Positions 46,201 to 58,700 of a DNA stretch of 64,000 nt are shown here, piece by piece (the first letter of the stretch is position 1; each line of letters starts with the position of its first letter). The notes under the pieces were generated by a model. That model did no database searches. It was not told where the DNA came from and was given only the letters and a program-made list of their open reading frames with translations. The translations under genes were made by a program, and so were the position numbers. Origin of the DNA: Plazaster borealis (lineage: Eukaryota; Echinodermata; Asteroidea; Forcipulatida; Labidiasteridae); contig CM037459.1 of the NCBI GenBank assembly GCA_021014325.1, positions 15,774,501-15,838,500 on the forward strand. Direction: 5' to 3'.

Positions 46201-48665
46201 TATACTTCAAAAACGCAAGAGAGGGACCCATAGGAAACTGAATTCATGTCACCAACACAGTACACAAACATGAAGAGTATTCAAGTCGGATTTGATACCA
46301 CAGGACCAGTGTCTTCTTGTTTGGTTTTCCTTCAAAATACTCCATGAAAGAGTTTCGACTTCCATCATATCAGAGGAGAGGAACATTATTTATTCATGAG
46401 GTGTGAAGAGGAAATATTTCTATTTTTATGTCTCAATACTTATATCATTGTTTATCTTCAGTACACTAAATAATTGCATTTTTTTAAACATTAAACCAAT
46501 AAAAGGGTGATAAATGTTATTGTCAAAAATAAACAAAACTTGTTAATACTCTTTTCTGAAAACTCAATACAAATAATAGGTTCAACTACTTGCAATTAGT
46601 ATTTTAAAAAAAACTTTCATTTAACAAGAAAGTTATTTTCTTATGGGGAAATCAACAACACAAATTGTTTGGTGCAACAAGTAGACCTATCTTTTTGGTA
46701 GAATATATTATGCACAGTGAATTTAGACAACTTAATTAAAGTTTTTGTTTCCCTGTATTACTTCTCACTCAATATACAGCACAACATCCCTTATTAGATG
46801 TCATGAGAGGATGGAGATGTCAAGGAGATGGAGAAGAAGATGAAGTCGTGTTCAAGAGTTCCGTGTGTCATTCTCAGAGTCATCCAAAAGTTATTTTCCC
46901 AGCAAACAGGAAGATTGTTTCAAAGACTTAGTTTAGTTAATGAAATCAAACTAAGGGCCCCAAAGTATGGGATTATATTCAAAGATGACTTATAAGCTTG
47001 TTAGTTTTAAATAATTCAGTTATAACTATAAGTTAGAAAACCCACAAAACCAAAATATGTTTACCAATATCACAAGTAAGTTTGACCATTTCCAGGGCCT
47101 ACACCCTTTTGACAACAGCAAATCCTGTCAACTTAATTAAACAAAATAAAAACTATTTTCTTCAAATATTTTGTAAAATTCTTTTGAAAGGTTTTAAAGA
47201 CAAACTTTGTGATTCCCATTACTTAAATTTCATCTTTTTTTTTCTTTTCTTTTCTTTTTTTTTTCTTTTTTTTGGGGGGGAGCGTTGAATTTGGGTTTTT
47301 TCTGTTGGTTTCTGAACAATAACAAGTATTAAAGTATACTATATCTTGCTCCAATAAATATAATTGCATTTAAACAGTTTTCTTTAAACTTGTCTTTTTT
47401 GTGTAATTGAATTTATTACTTTTATTTAGATGTGGAAGGAAAAATAAAATGTTTATAAATGAAATGGAAAATTCATTAAAATAAATTAATTTAAATTAAT
47501 TTATTTTAACTTGTCTTTTTTGTATGCAATTTGGGAGGTAAAATAAAGTTTATGAGTGAAATGAAAAAAATAGGATTGATTTCTTGAATGATAAGCACGG
47601 GGGGGGTGATCTGTGTATCGGAACCGATGCATTCATGATTAGCAAATAAATAATGAGCGACTAAAATGTATTATATGGTTGCAATTACAACCAACGAACG
47701 CCGGTTTTAATTACCCCAAAAATCGTGGCCGATTTAAACGTTTATTTTCTCCAAAATAACACGGTTTTTTTATTGTAAAAATTACTTGTAAACCAATGGC
47801 TGATGAACGACGTGTTTTTTGTTTTGTTTCCGCTAAAGAAAATAAAGAATGCAACATATTTCGATACACACTGAAATATTCGTCCCTGCCAAAGGATAGT
47901 GCAGCCTACCCGGGCAAAACACGTTGTGCCATTGGCAGTTTATTAACTTGCGCAATAAAATACTGACTTACGCCATCAAAATTGAGTGCGTAAGTTGCGC
48001 CATTTTTGTGGCGCAACTTTCAGCCTTGCGCCACTTTCAGATGTGGCATAACTTTCGTGAAATCGATCATAACTTAGTGGCGCAACTTCCGCCACAAACG
48101 TTGCGCAAGTGGACTTACGCCATGGCGTAAAGTTTCGTGAAATCGGCTGTAGGATCGAAAACATACAACGGCAAGCAGCTAGATTCACTCTCCACAGATA
48201 TCAGAGGTGTGAGAGTGTCTCCACAATGCTGCAAGAACTAAAATGGGTCTCACTGGAAGAAAGAAGGAAACAAGATCCAGCACAAGATCGTTGCAGTTAA
48301 TCCTGACCTCTACCTCACTCCCATGGCTCGTTCATCCACCAAATCATATAACCCATTTAAGTACCAACCCATTGTGCCTCGTATCCAGCTCTACAAACAC
48401 TCTTTCTTTCCTCGTACAGTCGCTTGGTGGAATACCCTTCCTGGAAGCACCTTATCCTCACCATCATATGAGGTGTTTAAGGAAGTTGTAGTAGGAGCAA
48501 GTCCATAATTTCATGGATCACCCTTTTTACTTGCTCCTTGTAAATACATTGGCACTGTATGGAATGGCAAACGCACTGCGCATGCACAATAAGTCTTTCC
48601 TTGGGGTTATATCCTGACTTACGGACTTTGCCAAGTACAGCGTAGAAGTAGAAGTAGAAGTGCCT
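43210..48665 (+). pseudogene. CR1-like LINE with PHD finger, 2A-like motif and APE endonuclease (deleted, split)
   Basis: The 5' region has CCAAGATGGCGAC twice (43363, 43433), a YY1-type promoter motif of LINEs. ORF1-like parts: a hydrophobic N-terminus (43557), the 2A-like GDTEVNPGP at 43927-43953, then a C4HC3 zinc finger (CLVCKKPAKWGQNCLQCDVC then LGWYHIKC and ICCQCG). After a frameshift an APE-type endonuclease start follows (ALVVNCNGLCNKV, VGTESHL, GRKGGVFIM). The catalytic RT core is deleted at about 44641-44700. RT thumb sequences resume (LQQWTNTWQMKFNTEKCHYM; LVRPHLEYCCTIWNPNTKKD) up to 45105, then continue after the 45106-48149 insertion (RIENIQRQAARFTLHRY; PRTVAWWNTLPGSTL) to 48505. 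The 3' tail is (GTAGAA)n near 48641-48660. Confidence 0.88.
45106..48149. mobile_element. 3.0 kb TIR element inserted in the CR1-like LINE
   Basis: The terminal inverted repeat is CAGCCGATTTCACGAAA at both ends, followed by subterminal repeats of ACTTGCGCCA / TGGCGCAACTT and CGTGAAATCGATCATAACTT. The LINE reading frame rejoins across it. Left flank CAG and right flank TAG may be a 3-bp duplication with one change; without a duplication the join is also in frame. The interior has no recognised transposase. It includes a palindromic microsatellite patch CTAGCTACGTAGCTAGCTAG at about 45883, a T/C-rich run at 47228-47270, and a donor-like ACACGTAAGT at about 45398. I infer a PIF/Harbinger-like non-autonomous element. 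Confidence 0.8.
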
Positions 48666-48836
48666 TTGCAAGCTTCACAATGGAATGTCTGGGCATATTC
48701 ATGTAGTAGACACATCACTCGGATGGGACCTCATGTAAAAATAAAATGTTCCCTGTGTATACAAAAATGAGTTAAACAGTCATCCATTTTCTGGTTCGTA
48801 AAATTTGTGAACATTTCTTTTGTCATTGACTGGTTA

Positions 48837-49914
48837 GGTGCGCGGTCCAAATAGGAACGGTTTGGCTACCGTCGAACGGTAGCAAAACGGTTTGAGGTTC
48901 AAACGGTTCAAAAGCATTTGCCAATTGGTTGGAGGACCATTTCTGTAACGCTTCATTGCGCTTGGCTTATCTGGTCCTCTTGAGTCAGAACAAAGCGGCG
49001 CCTATAATTGGATTACCTTCCATTGTGTTTGGATTATAGCTCAAGTTGAAAGTGATATGACTTAAATTAAGAATTTCAAAATTTAAACACAAAAACCTTT
49101 TATGACCGTTCTCCGTTTGGTTAATTGGCTAAGTGCTTGCAAGATGTTGTTAGACATTTTACTTTAAATCATAAAAAACAGCCAAGTATTACCTGAGATC
49201 GTAACTTATTGCTGCAATCTATCCTGCGCCACTGCCTATTTCCTCAGCACGAGCAATGGAAACGCATTGCGATCACTATTGCACGGATTTTCAGCAATTT
49301 TTTGGTTGGGGTACGAACTTGGTATCTATCTTCTTGGCGACAGTGAAACTCTGATGCGTTCTGTAGAAAAACATGATCAAACGGCTGCTGGTGGAAATTC
49401 ATATGTCCGTCGTGCGTAATGCGTAGTGCGCAATTATGGAAAAAAACATGCAAGGCAATCCAAACTATTTTCACGTGTAACGTGTTATTTGCATTGCCTG
49501 GCGTTTACATGACAACGCATTGCGCACTATGAATTATTAGGTCGGAAATCTATGTGTCTGTCATCAATTGTGGGTAATGCGCAGTGCATAACAATAAAAG
49601 TACCTGCAAAGCAACTTACATAAATCCATGTACATGTATCAGTTCTGGACATTCACGGCCGTGGAGGATTAGTAACGGATTAGTAACAGATTAGTGGCAG
49701 CCTAGCATTGACATCAAGACCAGCTGACGCTCCTTTGTTAGGTAAAACCACAGTCGAGTATCAGTTCTTTTGTCCGAGCGTGCTTCCTAAGACAGGGGAT
49801 ACAAGGTGTGAAACGGTAGCTTCAGATTCCCAAACGGTTTAAGCTGAGAAAATAAACCGTTTGAGGCAACCGTTTCAACAGTAGCCAAACAGTTTCTATT
49901 TGGACCGTGCACCT
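48837..49914. mobile_element. PIF/Harbinger-like element with TTA target duplication, second family
   Basis: The ends GGTGCGCGGTCCAAATAG and (complement) GGTGCACGGTCCAAATAG extend over about 45 bp through AACGGTTTGGCTACCGT-type sequence. TTA lies at 48834-48836 and 49915-49917. Subterminal AAACGGTTT words repeat on both sides. A short tandem GGATTAGTAAC occurs at about 49667-49692. No transposase. Confidence 0.88.
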
Positions 49915-49917
49915 TAG

Positions 49918-51274
49918 CATGAATTAATTGGTGTTGGAAAATAGAATGGGGTAATGAATAATTAGTAGTACAGGCACTGGAGTAAATTGGGCTGTTTGTC
50001 AACCCAAGATTTTGTGCGATTCTGATGAAAATGGACAACAAAATATTTCAAAACAGTTGCGTGGGATTCATGGTGTCCGTTTGGCTTTGGAAAAGACATT
50101 GCAATTTATTCCACTACTGCTAGCCTTCAATGCCTCCTATTGAGTTGCAAAATGATATGTAAGCAGCTTAGCCTCAGGGGTATCAAACCTGTACAATACC
50201 AAGGTGTCTTCTCCATCGTACAGTCTTGGAAAAGCATCTGTCTTTGTTTTGCTTAACCACTTAATGCCGGAAGAAGTGTATTCGTTACAAGCAAAACTTT
50301 TGTAAACACACACACAAATGGAAGTTGGATAAATCCATTTTAAAAATGTCCAGTAAACATACTCTCCATTGTGTTGTGTGCACAGTGCATATTTAAATAA
50401 TAATTTAAGATTTATATTGCGCCCCTTACATAAAAATGGTCAAAAGTGCAACACATTTTAAAATGCACAAAATGGAAGAAATGATAAAGAAACAAGACTG
50501 GTCACCAGTCACCAGGCCAGTGCCCAAACCACAGTATATGGGGATAAGTCTGTCCCGCCAATAGAGAACAAAAAGGAACTTATTACACCGTGAATGCTTC
50601 GTTTGCCCTGTAACAAAGAGTACTGGTATTTCATGTTCAGAATTCTCCCTTATTCTGGGGATTATTGTATTTAACAAAGAAAGTCATCCAATCTGAAGCA
50701 GTTGGTATTGGGTAAAATGAAGAGGGTGGGGATGAAGGGAAAGATGGAGGTAAGGAGGGGTTGATTTGTACAGCAATTTGGTTGAAATACTATGGATTGT
50801 TGGTTAGTTGATTTAGGCAGTGGTATTGCCACTATATGTTGTGGAGTGAAGTGTCATTGAAGAACGCGTGGGTAGACGATGTTGCGTGTGTGATTGTTTG
50901 CTGTGAGGAATGTAAGGGAGTTAACCATGCTAGAACTTTAATTTATGTGACATTGTTATGCAACGTTGCAAGTAGAGTGGTGCTCTGATTATGTAAATAT
51001 TATGACTATTGCGAGGCATGAGGATCCAGTCTGCTCATCCATCCAGCACAAAAGCGTGTATAAACAACCGACTTAATATACACCTCAGTCCAATCTAAGT
51101 TCCTTCGACATCCAAAGATCGTCCAAAAACACAAAGAAACAAACCCAAAATATGGTAGAACAACAAATAAAAAGTAAAAAAACAATAATTAATCCAAAGT
51201 GAAGTCTGTCCTGAGCCAATATGGCTCATCAGGCCGGTGTTTATACCCGGTTTCCTTGGCATTAAATGACTGAG
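49918..51274. other. intergenic, nothing firm
   Basis: At about 50394-50424, AATAATAATTTAAGATTTAT then ATTGCGCCCC looks like the 3' tail of an L2-like element on the minus strand. No gene was recognised, and the first exon of the downstream gene was not found here. Confidence 0.4.
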
Positions 51275-51497
51275 AATATTTCTATTCCCCCTGGACAGGA
51301 TGCCAGTCCATCGCAAGTTACTCCCCAGCTCTCGCCAGTACGCATTTGTACTCCTTGGTGTAGAGAAGCAATTATGATAAAGTATCTTGCTCAAGGACAC
51401 AAGTATCATGACCGGGACTCGAACCCACACTCTGCTGATCAGAAACACCAGAGCTTGAGTCCGGTGCTCTTAACCGCTCGGCCATGACACGCCACAT
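51275..51497 (-). mobile_element. tRNA-derived SINE
   Basis: On the minus strand the head starts near 51495 (GTGGCGTGTCATGG). It contains an A box TGGCCGAGCGGTTA (51471-51484) and a B box GGTTCGAGTCC (51415-51425), with a long variable arm between, as in class II (Ser/Leu) tRNAs. A body with CTTGAGCAAGATACTTTAT follows, then a tail with GCGATGGACTGGCATCCTGT, a 3' tail type shared with some LINEs. It is not a working tRNA gene: stem pairing is poor. Confidence 0.88.
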
Positions 51498-51639
51498 AAT
51501 TAATCCAAAGGTGACTGATAAACGTCTACAAGTACATTGTACCACTAGTACTACTACACTAGCAAAGCCAAAAGTAGTTGGAATGCGAACGTAACCCTCT
51601 ATCCTCCCTCTAGGTTTTACTGTTGGTATGGAGAGTCCC

Positions 51640-52145
51640 TAGGGGGACAGATGATTTTTTTTAAGGTTAAAAAAAGGGTAAAATATATTTGGTCCCTCGA
51701 AATAATATTTTGTTTTGTTACCTTTAAATATTTTGTTCCCCCAAAATGTTATTTCATTACTTCAAAGCATTGTTTAGTTTTGAGGGAATGAAATAGATTG
51801 TTTTGATCGGACAAATTATTCATTCCCCTGAAATAATTTGGTTCCTAAATATTTTTTAATTCCCTCAAAATATTATTTTGCTCCCTCGAAATTAGATTTT
51901 GAGGGAACAAAATTCATTATTTCGATCAGTTGAATTAATCTACGTTCGGGGGGAACGAAATCCTATTTTGGGAGAACAAAATCGTATGTCGAGGGAACGG
52001 AATCGTATCTCGAAGGAATGAAATCAAGTATTTTGAGGGAATAAAATCATGTTTTGAGGGAACAAAAGCGTATTTCGAGGGAACAAAATGTTTTTGAGGA
52101 AAACAAATCTTTTTTTGAGGGAACAAAATACTATTTCGGGGGAGG
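51640..52145. repeat. degenerate ~21-bp minisatellite, TTTGAGGGAACAAAAT
   Basis: From about 51895 to 52140 the unit TTTTGAGGGAACAAAATC and variants repeats about ten times. On the left (51690-51900) the same unit appears in the opposite orientation (ATTTTGTTCCCCCAAAAT). The array is therefore an inverted pair of minisatellites. Confidence 0.8.
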
Positions 52146-52551
52146 AGCTCCGTATTTTGGCAATTTTTGTCAAAAGTTTTTCAACACTTTCAATAAACAC
52201 AATTGCATCAGCACTATCTTAAAAGTGGTCTTCATATGTATTGACAATATAAATCTTATATATAATTATCAATCAAATTAAAGTGAGGGGGAAAATACGT
52301 ACAAGGAGCATTGAAATATTGCGATTTTGAAATCGCGAAACTGAACAGCAAGGTGTACCTTATATCTGTTAAACAAAACCCACAAATCTTCACATTATTA
52401 AAACAAAGTTTTGTAGAGAATCAACAATCAATAATCATGCTCGGACTAGGGCTAAATTTGTTAGTCTTTAAATACAATTATTTTGCAGTAAATGCTCATA
52501 GTGTTAATACCATTTACCTGTTTAAAGTTGTGCCTTCATTCCTTTTTATAG
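52146..52551. other. intron upstream of the first visible KHDC4-type exon
   Basis: Nothing recognised. The acceptor is a T-rich tract and TTTTTATAG ending 52551. Confidence 0.5.
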
Positions 52552-52738
52552 AATAAAACGAAAGTCTAAATGGGACACACCAACTGGAGTATGTGAATTT
52601 GATGAACATGGGTCAAGTCTAGAAGCAGCTTCTGCAGCAGCTGCCAAGATAAATGCCATGTTGATAGCTAAAGGTAAACTAAAGCTACCAACTGTTACTG
52701 TACCTGCAGCACAGCAACCTCCTAAACAAAAAATTCAC
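52552..52738 (+). CDS. KHDC4-like: KHDC4-like exon a
   Basis: Encodes [20 protein letters not shown], then [20 protein letters not shown]. The KSKWD and [14 protein letters not shown] blocks are diagnostic. The first base completes a codon begun in the missing upstream exon. It ends IH in phase 0 before GTAAGT. Confidence 0.92.
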
Positions 52739-55700
52739 GTAAGTACAGTGTTAATATGAGGCTTGAGATCTGGTTTTACAGATTTTCTTTTGCTCTGCAT
52801 GTACATGTATGCTTGGGAAGAATGCTTCCGGATGGTCTGCATGCATTTAAAATTAAGAAATCATTTAAATATATGTGAATCAAACCGTAACAGAAAAAAA
52901 CTGACAGTTATTTTTGTACCACTGATACAGACATTTTTAGGTTTGGCTAAACCTTTGAATGCTGATACGGTATGCTAATGAATAATGAGTTATAGTGGAA
53001 TATCAGGATTTAACGTTAACAGGTAAAAATAAATCAGCCACTTAACTGTGTCATCATCCAGGTCGGTTAGCCCCTTAGAGCCATTAGGTGACTTATACAT
53101 TGGGCAGGACTCGACAATATGATCAATTGTTTGTGGAGATCAATAATTGATCGTTTGTGGAGATCCACATTTATCAGGTTGTCCTTTTGTGTTTTAGTAT
53201 TATAAAGAGTATAATGAAAATCAATGGCTTTAATTGTAAATGCGTGGATGAGATATCTTTATCATGTTTATTGCCTCTCACTTTTGTTAATTATGTATAT
53301 CTGAAAGTCCCTGTTTTTATTCCAAACAATCACTTTAGTCTAGTTTAATATTTTATTTCTGTACAGCAAACTAAAACTAAGGAAGAATCAATTATAGCAG
53401 AGGTGGAGATAAATGATGTTCCATTGCAGTGTAGAAATATGCTGACTCGGGGATCTACACAAGAGGAGGTTGGTATTTCAAATGGACATGCAGCGTAAAT
53501 CAATTTGTTATTCATTTATTTATATTGAACCTGAAGACAATTGTAAAAGAAAAACCTCAGTTGCACAGTACTTTCATTATAAATTTATAAAATATTGAGA
53601 TAATAAAAGTCAGTACTGGAAAAGAATTTGTACCTGTAGCATAAATACATGTATACCTGATGAGTAAAGGGGGAGTCATTGTGCACAGTGTTGGTGGCAG
53701 TGGCTCTTTTTGTATCAATACTTAAAAGAGGTGGTCAACCTTCATCATAGCCCTCCGCAAGGGGGGGGGGGTAAAGAAATTGCCTTACCCAAAGTTCCCA
53801 ATATCGAAAAGATTAGACTAATCAGAGACGCCAATCTAAAACCAAATGATTTGGTCAAACTCAACTCCACTGGACAGTCCTGATGAATCGTGTATACCTG
53901 TGTACAACCCAATCAGTAGAGAATCAGAAAGACATGATACACAGAGCCACTGAACTGATCTGGGTTATCAAAATGTATGTGATCAATCAAAGCATCTCAA
54001 ACCAACTTACAAAGATTAGAGAAGATTTACAAGTTATGCCCCGCCATGCAGTTACATGCACCACTAGGGGGCGGTTGTAATAATAAAACTACCTTGCGTT
54101 CAGACAGCTTGAAGTTAAACCCGATACGGTTTATCTTTGGTTTTAAACAGCACCGTGACCCAACATTACAACATCCAATTTATTCACAAAAGCACGGCCC
54201 TGTCTATAGTAAACTGCCAGCGCTGGCAGCATTCAAATTTTGCAATAGACCGTGCAAGTCTCGCATGTATTCAAACATTTTTGGGACCACTTTGTTCCCA
54301 CGTAAGATGCTTTAACGCGTGAAGGAAACAAACTCACGCACTTTAACGGGTCCCAATGTTCCAATACGCACGAGACTTGCACAGTCTATTAGCTTTATTT
54401 TTTTTCCACAGGAATTGTCAAACAGAGCGGGTGTTTAATACCTTGCATTTTTTATTGCGTTTTTTTCCAATGTCCTGATGATTGCCATCCGATCGTCTTG
54501 AAGTGTCGCAATGTGTCGTTTCGTCCCCCATCCATTCTTTTTTCCATTTGTGCCACCTTGTAGCTCATTATTCCTAGAACATTTCATATAAAGACTAGTT
54601 CTGGGTGACTTGTGAAATTCACTTCTTCTGCAAGACAAGTTGTGCATCAATTATTCACGACTGGGCTAGAATGGGCCCCTCGCCTCATCCCTTCACTGTA
54701 GAGCCCATAGTAGCTGTGTGGTACAGGAAAAATGAACACCTTTGTGCAGGCAATCCCATGACTTCCTGCAGTGCAGCGACCATGTGCTTGTACTCCATGA
54801 ACAAATCCGGACCAATCACAAGCCACACATAATGTAACTACTGAATATGAAAGAGCTTATGTAAAAAGTCACTCTGTGTTCAGGTTCAGCACTTTCTGGC
54901 TTCGTTTGTTGACTGTGTGGCACTTGTGCTGTGTAACCAATAGAGCTACATGTACAGTGTAATGGCACTCAGGGTTAACGACTTGTATGTTTAACACACA
55001 ACTTTTGGACATCAGCTCAATTTATGTGCCCTTTTTAAAGTAACCAGAACAGCTCAGTGTTAGTTCACAGAATAAATATTTTACATGTACCTATGTAGAA
55101 CATTGTTTTTAATCACTGACATGCATACAATGTAGGAAAAAATACTACTAGGGAAATGGCTTATCAACAGTACTTACATTAGTTTTCAACTGGAGCGTCT
55201 TGGAACCAAGACTATACACACTGTCACTCACTACAGCGTGTTCGTAGGGCCTACATATCGTGCCGTCGTGCGTTGTCAACGTGAGTCACGTCAATGTTGA
55301 TCCACAAGAGGGCGCTATTTTAGGAAAACTGTATTAGCAAACCGGTGGACAAAAAAAACGTTCATGGACTTGGAACCAAGTCTAATTCAGCACATGTGTA
55401 CACGTATCACGCGTTGTCAACGTGCGCTTTAACGTCCGGTTTTGACCAGATGTAAACATCAAAATGTTGTCATATCTGTGCAAAAGTTTGAGAAGGCTCA
55501 ATCATCTATAAGGCGTGACGTCCTTTTAGAAACCCTTTTTTTTAACGCCCGGTTGCTTACCCGGTCTTTACCCGGTATTCTAAACAGAAGAGAAGTTCAA
55601 ACAATATGGGAGGAGTAGGGATTAAGTCTGGAGAACCCCTGGCTCATGAGAGTTATAGTTTAGCTCAACAAAAGAAGCAATTGAATAGCGCTAATCCGTG

Positions 55701-58700
55701 GTAGTGCACTTGACAATAGAAGCTACCACAGTTGCTGCCAAGATGGGGGTTTCTTCTTCTGGCTGGCTGGATCGCTCTATTGTTAAGGAATTAGTTGTTG
55801 ATAAATATCTTTTGTACCACAAGGGTAGTACCAAATAATAGTAAACCTATAACAATAGCCCTTAATCCGCTTAAGCCGTCTTTTGTGTGACCCCAGAGCC
55901 AGAAACCACAGGCCTCATAAGCGATATGCTTCAGTGACCGAAGCAACTTTGGGCCAACATCGGGGGAATTTCGAACCAGACAAACATCGGGCTTCTTTGG
56001 GAACCGGGTCTAAAAGGATGTCACGCCTAACCTGATGCAAAAATTATGATAAACAAATACGTGGTTTTTGAGATATGAATTGAAATTTAAGTTTTGAAAC
56101 TTTCAGCTTCCAGTTTGAACCGGAAGTCAAGGTCAAATTGGGTCATGCTTTGTGTAGCGTTTGTTGAACTTTTAACAACCTATCCAATGATGTGTAGATT
56201 GTAAAAATCTAACATGTGGTTCATGAGTTACGATTTTTTACAGATAATAAACTTTGATTTATTGTAATTCAATACCTGATGACGTCATCATGACATCAAG
56301 TAGTTTGTGCCGTCTTGATATTGAGGTTCAATTTTCTGATGAGTTGCAATGCTCAATTCCATTGTAATCTTGAGTTATGCCCCGAAATATATTTTTTTAT
56401 GAAAAACAAACAAAGGCAAACTTTGACCTTCCGGTACGACCGGAAACAGTGTTAACGTTGTAATTTGACACTTGATGACGTCATAATGACGTAATCAAAA
56501 CTGTGCCGTCTTCATATTGAGGTTCAATTGTCTGATGAGTTTCAATGTTCAATTCAATTTCAATCTTGAGTTATTTTGTAGAGAAGAGTTCCGTGGAAGA
56601 AGAAGAAGATGAAGAAGAAAAAAAACAGAACAAAAACAAGGAGGTGTTCGTGCTCATATTGCACGAACACCTAAAAAAAAAAAAAAACAGAACAATAACA
56701 AGGAGGTGTTCGTCCTTGTATTGCACGAACACCTAATGATATGGCAAGAAAATGGATCTTGTTATTTAACACTGGGAGGCCCAACTGAATACATCAGTCT
56801 GGATAACACATTTTGATGTCAGAATCATATAAAGCCCTTCTACTCTAGGGAGACCTAGACAAAAGCAGAATATGCCTCTTAATGCTTTCCAAAGTGTCTT
56901 GTTGAGTGGATAAGGCTGGGCACCATGCAGGTGTTGCATACTCAAGTAATGGCCTACAAAAAATATAATTGAACAAACCTGCACCACAACCTTCTCTAAA
57001 CTTTACAAACAACAGATATTACAAAGAAATAGCTCTTGTCTCTTGATGACTTTAATGGAAAAAAGTACAGCAGCAATTTGACAAAGAATACTTTGTTGAC
57101 AGGTGGCCATGCTCGCCAAGTGACAAATACAACTGCTGTTTGAGTATTCACAACTCATTTATTTATTCACTCTCCCTGCAGATAAATGGGCTTAACAAAT
57201 GTTACAATGTACTATCTAAACAGCCGTTGGCATAACAACAACTGAAGAAGCTAAGAGATTTAATATTTTACGGTGAAAATCTGTCAAAAACTGATACTAA
57301 TCTTAATTTTTTTGAAAGGCTATCATAGTTTACGATAATGTGTGGATTATTTTATCAATTAAAATTTTACTCTCTGCCTGGCTCATGGATATGGTTAAGT
57401 TTCAGTATAAATTTAGGATTGTATTTGTATTCTACAACTGGGTGTGGTGATTTAATGTTTCACCCAATTCATATGTGATTCTGCATAACTACAGTCAACA
57501 CTTGTGTCAACACTTCTAGACTGATTCAACTTCAACTTATTCAGTAAGAACTTTTATAAATGAAATCATCATGATTCCTGGACTATCTGGAGCATGTGTA
57601 GCATTATTCGCCTTTAGCATCATTAGCACATTTTCTTCCTCGTCTGAGAAACTACAGCTGCTAATTCGAAATAAAGAGAACATTTTTTATGAAAGCCGTT
57701 TGCTACATACATTCCTGTTTTCATCTAGTGAGGATGTGCAACACCTTGAAAGTGATTTTTATGGAAGAAATGTTACCATCTCTACTTTCCTAAAACAATG
57801 TAATTCCAAGGTCACCAATAATGGTAACATAGTGTTTGGATTCAACATGGTTGTCTAAACAATCTTAACACTCGCCGACACTCGCCCTCTTCAACACGTA
57901 AATTTATCTCCATTCATCTCATTTATTTAACTCTTCTACTAAGTGGAGATATATTCAACTGAATCCAGGGCCCGATCTCACATTTGATACTGCCGGCTTT
58001 TGCCTAAGGACTGAGACTTATGTTTGAATGTTCGATCTCTTCCTTCAAAACTTGATGAGATTACACTCATTGTACAAAAGCACCAAGCCAAACCACATGT
58101 ATTTGGCCTGGTAGAAACCTGGCTAGACGAATCCATTTTATCCAGTAAACTCCAGATTCAAGACTATTAGCTTCACAGAAAAAAAAATGCAATAGTCATG
58201 GAGGTGGTGGTGCTGTATATATTCATAACACGTCAATCATAATATTATCAATACTGAACATCAAGTGCAGTTGGAAACAATCTGGCTTCAAATACATCTT
58301 CCGTTCACTAGACTGCTATTTATTTGCATATCCTACCGACCACCTAATGATGTTAAATTCCTTTAAGACTTGTTCTGTAGGAGCTTACAAGTTTGAACAA
58401 CTCCAGACCTCCACCTGAATTACCTTGCCTTGGTGACTTTAACATTGATGCTTTTGCTCCCCGGAGCATTCAATTTGTGAAACTGTGTGGACGCTTCACT
58501 GCTTTCAGACGCAGCAAACTTTAACCACCCCAACCAGAGTTACAGATCATAGTTCAACTTGTATACATGTAGATTACTTATGGACTAATCGACCTGACTT
58601 GTACAACAAATCTGGGGTCATCACTTGTAATATCAATGATCAATCATGGTTTTTGCTGCCAGGAAATCTCCCAAGTCCCTAATCAACACAGGTACATTAA

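Noticed and set aside
50735..50755. First coding exon of the KHDC4-type gene (ATG frame before GTAAGG)
   Set aside because: The donor would leave phase 0, but exon a needs a phase-2 partner; no matching N-terminal motif.
51415..51497. Functional tRNA-Leu or tRNA-Ser gene
   Set aside because: A and B boxes are present but stems do not pair well and the head is fused to a SINE body and tail.
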